Source of the DNA: Arcuatula senhousia
Taxonomy: Eukaryota > Mollusca > Bivalvia > Mytilida > Mytilidae
Assembly: GCA_963971305.1 (NCBI GenBank)
Contig: OZ020306.1
Span: 38,399,512 to 38,463,511 of the forward strand
Direction: 5' to 3'
DNA length: 64,000 nt
Made by a program: the position numbers and the translations under genes. Under the pieces are notes generated by a model, which did not search any database, was not told the DNA's origin, and saw only the letters and a list, made by a program, of their open reading frames with translations. Positions 60,601 to 64,000 of this stretch are shown here, piece after piece; position 1 is the first letter of the stretch, and every line of letters starts with the position of its first letter.

Positions 60601-62914
60601 AAAATAAATATGTTTTAACTAATGGTACACATTTAAACCATCACAAATTACTGTGAAAGTACTTAAATTCCTGGGTATCAGTTTTTGTGGTTTCGGAGTA
60701 AAATGAATATTTGTGGATTGATGAATTCGTGGTTTTAATAGATTCTCTAATAAAGCAATGTAAAAATTTGTTGTTTGTTGGTAATTTTATTTCGTTGTTT
60801 GCCTGACCCACGAAAACCACAAAAATTGGTACCCAACAAATATCAATATTTTCACAGTAGTCTGTAATCACAGTTTAAAGTATCAGAAAGATCCAGTATA
60901 AGATTTTTGAGCTTCAAATTACATGATGCACATTCATTTATTGTACAACAAACAGACAGACAGGCAGATAAAACAGGAGTGAAAGTCCCTGAACTGTTAT
61001 TGCCTTTAATGACAGATAAGGACATATAAAATATCTATTTGCTCCTCAAGGCATTTTTCTTTAAAATCCAACACTTGTTTTTTTTGTTTTTTTTTTACCA
61101 ATACTTTGACTCAAGTAAAACATGTCTGATTTACCCAGTTTGTTTGTTTTCATTGATATTAATAGTACCTTGTTTTCATTGATATTAATAGTACCTTGTT
61201 TTCATTGATATTAATAGTACCTATCTGCATTCCCAAACTTACAATGCAATTAAATGCTCAAAGGATGGAAGTATAAAATGTATGGGTAGTTTAACTTCCA
61301 GAAACCAATGATGAAAACAAACCAACATAATCCAGAAGTTTCTGGAAAAGTATGATGAATTATGATGCATGGGGTATCTAAAAACACGGGGAAGCTAACC
61401 ATTTTGGATTTATTTATGTTTTGCTTAAAAACACTGCAACTTAATTTCAAGTCATGTGCACCTGTCTTTGATATTCTCAAACACATTTTTAAGTATCAAA
61501 AGGGGTCACTTAAGACAGGATTTAATGTAGACTCATTCTTTTCAACTCTCAAGAAAGAATTTTACATTCACAGTTCAAATAAAGAGTTAACTTACTGCAG
61601 TTAATTTCATCACTGGAATCTCGACAATTTTCATATCCATCACATCTCTGTGTGCTATAAATACACTGGCCATTGTCACATGTCCACTGGTATCCAGCAC
61701 AAATAGGTGGAGCTGTAGTTGTGTTATGGACTGAGAAGTACAATAAATGAATTGTAAACAAAATATTGTACACACAATGCAATGTTTTTCTTGTACGGGT
61801 TCATTAAATAAAGATGTGAGAAGTTTAACTGAAATAATGTACATGTTTTGTGTCAATCACATTCATTTCACACTTATATGTTGTGTAATAATATTATGAT
61901 TGTGTACTTAAATGAAATCACCCCAATCTCCACAGTCATCCACATGGTAAAATTTGTTCTACAACCAGATGCCCTTAGTGTTGATGTGGCACACACATTT
62001 ATTTCAAACTTAAATTTTGAGCATTTATGTACTGACCCCATCTAAAGAATAGTTCATCATTTTTACATGTATCACTGCAATCTTCAACATGGTCAAACCT
62101 GTTAAACCAACAGATAAAATTATGGATGTGTGTGTGTAGCTCACACCTATCTGTTGTGTAATTGTGTACTTACTCCAACCACAGAATAGTTCATCACTCC
62201 CATCCCCACAATCATCAACATGGTCACACTTGTTCGACCACCAGATACATTTGTGGTTGTTACATTCAAACTGCCAAAAGTGACACTGCCCTGGTGGTAA
62301 TGCTGTGGTTGGTGGAGGCTTAACAGTAGTAGGAGCTAAAATATAAACAAATTTTAAAATTATCATGAAAAAAATGTACAAAATCAATGTCAAGAATCTT
62401 TTACTACTAAAAGTAAAATTCATTTGTGGTTGTTACACAAACTGCTAGAAATGGCAATGCAACCTTAACATTGAGGGGGATCAAATCTACTTGTCCTGTG
62501 ATACATGCAACAAAATACTTTATTCTACATTCAAGAGGAAAAAAAATAATTTCACACCATAAATATATGGTTTTTAACTAGAAAAAAAATTATCAGTACA
62601 AGGAATTAAGACTTTAAACAAATTATCTCCCCTTGTTTGTAACATAGCAAACCCATGATAGAACCTACCAACAGTTGTAGCACATCCAACCTCATCACTC
62701 TTGTCATGGCAGTCAGGTGACCCATCACAACGCCATGTACTATAAATACATTGTCCATCATTACAACGGAATTGGTACGGTGAGCAGGATGTTGAGGTAC
62801 AATTGTCCTCATCTGATCGATCTGTACAGTCATTTAGGCCATCACATCTACGGGCCATTGGAACACACTTAGGTTGATGCTTGAGACAGTGGAATTCTTC
62901 ATCCCCACATGGCT
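41596..62914 (-). CDS. SORL1: SORL1 / LR11-type sorting receptor, 5' end outside window
   Basis: Twenty exons (complement): 62914-62669, 62335-62174, 61730-61596, 60074-59961, 59416-59282, 58635-58501, 58028-57914, 56685-56519, 55814-55714, 55350-55234, 54093-53850, 52901-52824, 51371-51262, 47552-47354, 47147-47044, 45626-45443, 43866-43766, 42946-42748, 42269-42051, 41660-41596. All phases match; 975 residues are visible. In order they give seven LDLa repeats, six FN3 domains, one membrane span and a cytoplasmic tail. This order and the tail motifs are those of SORL1, a VPS10-family receptor that shuttles cargo such as APP between Golgi, endosomes and surface with retromer and GGA adaptors (family knowledge). 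The VPS10 and propeller parts and about four LDLa repeats of the usual eleven must lie beyond 64000. Introns hold many mobile elements. Confidence 0.95.
42748..58028 (-). CDS. SORL1: SORL1 FN3 block (six domains)
   Basis: FN3-1: 58028-56519. FN3-2: 55814 to mid 54093-53850. FN3-3: rest of that exon plus 52901-52824. FN3-4: 51371-47354. FN3-5: 47147-45443. FN3-6: 43866-43766 plus 42946-42748. Most domains are split into a ~100-nt first-half exon (phase 1 to 0, carrying the strand-B Trp as in [22 protein letters not shown]) and a longer second-half exon (phase 0 to 1, with Y-x-F/I-x-V and N/G turns such as [16 protein letters not shown]). Confidence 0.9.
43067..43279. mobile_element. MITE with AATAC(A/T)GTTAACCAA ends
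   Basis: The left end AATACAGTTAACCAA and the right end TTGGTTAACAGTATT are inverted copies, and the interior is palindromic with TTCGTGAATTTTGCG / CACGAAAATAAAT stretches. It lies just 3' (in gene sense) of the candidate alternative exon 43488-43341. Confidence 0.75.
43341..43488 (-). CDS. SORL1: Candidate alternative FN3-6 second-half exon of SORL1
   Basis: Between exons 43866-43766 and 42946-42748 lies an open stretch, [20 protein letters not shown]... through [18 protein letters not shown] to NASTP, that reads as the second half of an FN3 domain. The acceptor is GACGCAG|AGG, the first AG after the TTATTTTTTCTTT tract; the donor is CCTG|GTAACA. This gives 148 nt, phase 0 to 1, exactly as in exon 42946-42748, so either could join exon 43866-43766 to the membrane exon but not both. 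It is 17 codons shorter and lacks the YELYW strand, so it may be a decaying copy. Confidence 0.5.
43946..44781 (+). mobile_element. Deleted pogo/Tigger-like DNA transposon with TA target duplication
   Basis: The 836-bp element is flanked by TA on both sides (43944-43945 and 44782-44783). The terminal inverted repeats are CTGTAAACCGGGAAATTTCG and, at the right, the reverse complement of GCGAAAATTTCCCGTTTTACAG. It sits in a SORL1 intron on the opposite strand and carries the truncated transposase ORF 44356-44784. Confidence 0.88.
44356..44784 (+). pseudogene. Truncated CENP-B/pogo-like transposase N-terminus
   Basis: 142 codons give a basic start ([20 protein letters not shown]), a helix-turn-helix region ([36 protein letters not shown]) and a second segment [20 protein letters not shown] resembling the second DNA-binding half of pogo/CENP-B-type transposases. 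The DDE catalytic domain is absent. The last residues (LPRKFPVLQ) are translated from the right terminal inverted repeat, showing an internal deletion fused to the element's end. Not expected to be catalytic. Confidence 0.8.
45012..45219. mobile_element. 208-bp MITE with TA target duplication, pogo-type ends
   Basis: TA duplications lie at 45010-45011 and 45220-45221. The ends CTGTAAACGTGGAAATTT and AAATTTCCACGTTTACAG are exact inverted copies for 18 bp. CTGTAAAC is shared with the neighbouring pogo-like element, so the same transposase may have moved both. Confidence 0.88.
45702..46818. mobile_element. CCCAGGAGCCTGAATC...CCAGGTGAGC element with nested insertion
   Basis: The head CCCCAGGAGCCTGAATCGCT, CACCTT and the tail ACGCCTTCGGCCAGGTGAGC delimit the element. 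Inside are two copies of a ~500-bp unit sharing TTCTATTTTTAGC(C/T)ATGGCGGCC and GAGGACATACTACAGAACAA. The first copy is interrupted by 46227-46459; the second shows the uninterrupted site. Confidence 0.75.
46227..46459 (+). mobile_element. Dispersed repeat insertion (CGCGACGGGTGTGC type)
   Basis: It begins CGCGACGGGTGTGCTATAGC and ends near ACCCCATTGGTATCTCTGCT. A near-identical copy lies at 49222-49455 and reverse fragments at 2979-3050 and 22136-22330. The 66-codon frame inside is repeated with the element and is not a host gene. It interrupts the tandem unit of the surrounding element. Confidence 0.82.
47988..48590 (+). mobile_element. Helentron-like element with three ~150-bp repeats and (ACAG)n
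   Basis: The left end is GTGAGCGAGCTCAC then GGATACCCCCCGC. Three repeats of a ~150-bp unit follow (AGTCCAATTATCTCCCTTGA, CCAAAATTCTTCATGCACAT, AGGAGGAGTTGCGCTTAC), then a (GACA)n tract at about 48515-48543. The right hairpin is TATACCCCCCAAAC-TTT-GTTTGCGGGGGGTATA. ATACCCCCCGC and GCGGGGGGTAT are exact inverted copies. It lies in SORL1 intron 13. Confidence 0.85.
48955..49455 (+). mobile_element. Longest copy of the dispersed repeat
   Basis: The 5' portion (CTCCAGAGCGTGCGGGACTT) matches 16462-16660 and the 3' portion (CGCGACGGGTGTGCTTTAGC onward) matches 46227-46459, so these fragments belong to one family of at least 500 bp. The 79-codon frame is repeat sequence. Confidence 0.72.
49707..50610 (+). 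mobile_element. GTCTCGCCTGC element with ~177-bp repeat core (copy B)
   Basis: The head is AACAAGAGTTAACACTAAAG and TATGTCTCGCCTGCCGGCAC. About four copies of the ~177-bp unit are seen, one more than copy A, then GCCGCCGTCGACGCCGCCG and the tail TATGTCCCGCTCTGCTTCGC, AGGCGAGA. The long frame across it (165 codons) repeats the same peptide three times and is a by-product of a unit length divisible by three. Confidence 0.88.
53104..53311. mobile_element. MITE-like, TTAGCTTCTCAGGCC / GGCCAGAGAAGCTAA ends
   Basis: Inverted ends flank about 180 bp rich in CTGCCTC/GACGCCTC. It lies in SORL1 intron 11. A second loose inverted pair (TTTAACTCC...TGTGTGAGT and ACTCACACATGC...GGGGTTAAA) follows at about 53340-53490. 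Confidence 0.65.
53632..53809. mobile_element. ACTGTGGTTTCATTATCATTC-type MITE
   Basis: It has the left end CTGTGGTTTCATTATCATTC, the interior TGGCCTTGACCCACAAAAAG and the right end AAATGAATCCGCAGTAT. Same family as 16313, 57550 and 59725. Confidence 0.7.
54267..54474. mobile_element. Foldback MITE, TGTAGCAGGTTATTTTTGC ends
   Basis: The left end GTGTAGCAGGTTATTTTTGC and the right end GCAAAATAACCTGCTATTCGG are imperfect inverted copies in SORL1 intron 10. The ends resemble those at 21505-21716. Confidence 0.72.
57550..57748. mobile_element. MITE with embedded (TA)n microsatellite
   Basis: TTGTGGATTCATTTAAATAT at the left and AATAATAAAACCACAGTAAT at the right mark a member of the CTGTGG family. 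A (TA)n run fills about 57627-57653. Confidence 0.65.
58501..62914 (-). CDS. SORL1: SORL1 LDLa block (seven class A repeats)
   Basis: 62914-62669 encodes two repeats ([10 protein letters not shown]..., [20 protein letters not shown]). One repeat each follows in 62335-62174 (after a Thr/Pro linker; [16 protein letters not shown]), 61730-61596 ([16 protein letters not shown]), 60074-59961 ([16 protein letters not shown]), 59416-59282 ([16 protein letters not shown]) and 58635-58501 ([17 protein letters not shown]). Each has six cysteines and most have the calcium-binding D-x-x-D-x-S-D-E-x-x-C end. The last is diverged ([15 protein letters not shown]). All single-repeat exons are phase 1 to 1. 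Confidence 0.93.
59725..59920. mobile_element. Diverged ATTATTATTCGTGGGGTATC-type MITE
   Basis: The interior GTGGCCTTGATGAACATACT and AGAATCCACAAACTTATC matches the CTGTGG family; both ends are decayed. Confidence 0.6.
60111..60305 (-). mobile_element. ~210-bp dispersed element (copy 3)
   Basis: AATAGGAAGTAGGTGAGCGA, GGGACCCCACCCAAATGCTG and CCAAGTATCAAGTGGCTGTG match 40895-41105. It lies in a SORL1 intron, 37 bp after (+ strand) an LDLa exon boundary. Confidence 0.75.
60649..60859. mobile_element. MITE with TACTGTGAAA / TTTCACAGTA ends
   Basis: Exact 10-bp inverted ends flank about 190 bp with palindromic content (CCTGGGTATCAGTTTTTGTG left, CACAAAAATTGGTACCCAAC-like right). Confidence 0.75.
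61905..62130 (-). pseudogene. Two decayed copies of a SORL1 LDLa exon
   Basis: On the minus strand 62130-62041 reads [18 protein letters not shown]... to NDELFFRW, clearly parallel to [20 protein letters not shown] and DELFCGW of the live exon 62335-62174, but three cysteines are lost. A second copy at 61975-61905 reads [23 protein letters not shown]. Both include matching flanking intron sequence (TTGTGTA..TTGTGTACTTA), so the exon was duplicated in tandem (offsets about 130 and 146 bp) and the extra copies died. Confidence 0.85.
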
Positions 62915-63372
62915 CTGAAAAGTTTTTCCCAAAAATATTTGATAGATTTACATGAAATTTAAAGAAGGGAATCATTATATGGTATTAATCACTGTTTAAA
63001 ATTTAATATATGTACCCAAAAGTTGTGGACAGACAGACAGGCAGTCAGAGAAAGTGAAAACTAAAGAACTTACACATCCTTGATGCAGGGACTTTTTAAA
63101 AAGTTAAAAGATGCTTCTATTTAAGTTCAATCTCAGAATTCTGTTGAATTTGTTTGAACTCAGATTATCATGGGTATTTGTGTTTATAGTGTACTTTTCA
63201 GCAAACATATTAATGATGAATGTCTCAACATACCTTTCTAGTATTGTTTTGTTCCCATGTGGAAAATTGCAAAATACAATCAAATAAATTTTGCTGTTAT
63301 ATACATGTAATAATGCAAAAAGAAGATCTGAGCATGGCAACAATGGACTTAAACAAGTGTGGCCACTAAAAG
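62915..63372. other. SORL1 intron; no further exon seen
   Basis: Upstream (gene sense) of the exon 62914-62669 no LDLa-like cysteine pattern or phase-1 exon is seen. A short GACAGACAGGCAG tract lies near 63031. Confidence 0.5.
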
Positions 63373-64000
63373 TATGTCTCGCCTGCCGGCACCATCGCTA
63401 AAATCAACTACCTAAGCTTTCATTTCTTGATATAAACACAAAAAGTGTTAGTATACCTAATAACAGATGCCTAGTTATTATACTATTCAAGCAATCCATT
63501 GTCCAACCAAGTATTACAAAAAGTTTTCTGTCTGAAAAAAGACCTAAGTTCACAGAGTCACTGGAGCGTAAAAATGGGGTCATGGTCACATGGCATGGTG
63601 ACAGTTGCGTTGTCCATAACCGCAACTGTCTGTTTACCCAATATCAGATGCCTAGCTATTATAACTTTCCAGCAATTCATCTTCCATAAAAGTCTTACAA
63701 AAATTTTTTTCGGCCTGAAAAAGACCTAAGTTCACAGAGTCACTGGAGCGTGAAAATGGGGTCAGGGTCAAACGGCATGGTGACAGTTGGGTAGACCATA
63801 ACCTGAACTGTCTGTATACCAAATATCAGATGCCTAGCTATTATACTTTTCAAGCAATTCATCGTCCACAAAAGTCTTACAAAAAAGTTTACGGCCTGAA
63901 AAAAGACCTAAGTTCACAGAGTCACTGGAGCATGAAAATGGGGTCAGGGTCAAACGGCATGGTGACAGTTGCGTAGACCATAACCTGAACTGTCTGTATA
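63373..64000 (+). mobile_element. GTCTCGCCTGC-headed element with a different ~181-bp core, cut by window end
   Basis: The head TATGTCTCGCCTGCCGGCAC, CATC is the same as in copies A and B, but the tandem units that follow are unrelated: starts GATGCCTAG at 63466, 63647 and 63829 (181-182-bp period) with AAGTTCACAGAGTCACTGGA and GGCATGGTGACAGTTG. The right end lies beyond 64000. Confidence 0.85.

Overview
The window is animal nuclear DNA. It is AT-rich and intron-rich, with GT-AG splice sites and long introns full of short inverted-repeat elements. The motif ACATGTA and Helentron-like elements with internal minisatellites are abundant. Together with the protein families seen, this suggests a lophotrochozoan, most likely a bivalve mollusc such as a mussel. 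The genus is inference; nothing here proves it.

Three genes can be built exon by exon with consistent splice phases. (1) LSM14/RAP55 on the minus strand (CDS 17289 to 10224, nine exons, 497 aa) is a P-body/translational-repressor RNA-binding protein. (2) TAF4 on the plus strand (CDS 17486 to 30094, fourteen exons, 892 aa) is the TFIID subunit with a TAFH domain and the conserved TAF4 C-terminal domain. These two are head to head, with 196 bp between start codons in a compact promoter carrying YY1-, NRF1- and CTCF-like motifs. (3) SORL1/LR11 on the minus strand (62914 to 41596, twenty exons visible, 975 aa, 5' end outside the window) has seven LDL-receptor class A repeats, six fibronectin III domains, one membrane span and a sorting tail with FANSHY-type and acidic DDEPLVIA motifs.

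Layout. 1-3.3 kb: a 59-bp tandem repeat, a possible first exon of a leftward gene (MADNEA...), an array of six short hairpins whose stems covary, a tyrosine-recombinase ORF broken near its end by a 7-bp duplication, and a pair of ~111-bp direct repeats around a TATA-like promoter. 3.3-9 kb: no gene; two Helentron-like non-autonomous elements. 9-17.3 kb: LSM14. 17.5-30.1 kb: TAF4, whose introns hold several foldback elements and a tRNA-derived SINE. 30.1-41.6 kb: no gene found; UTR sequence plus repeats, including a 400-bp foldback. 41.6-62.9 kb: SORL1, with a pogo-like transposon remnant, nested elements, a candidate alternative FN3 half-exon and two decayed copies of an LDLa exon. 62.9-64 kb: intron plus the start of another repeat element.

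The most unusual items are the covarying hairpin array at 1025-1191, the alternative FN3 half-exon beside the SORL1 membrane exon, the dead LDLa exon copies, and two element families that keep their ends while their internal cores or end sequences change.
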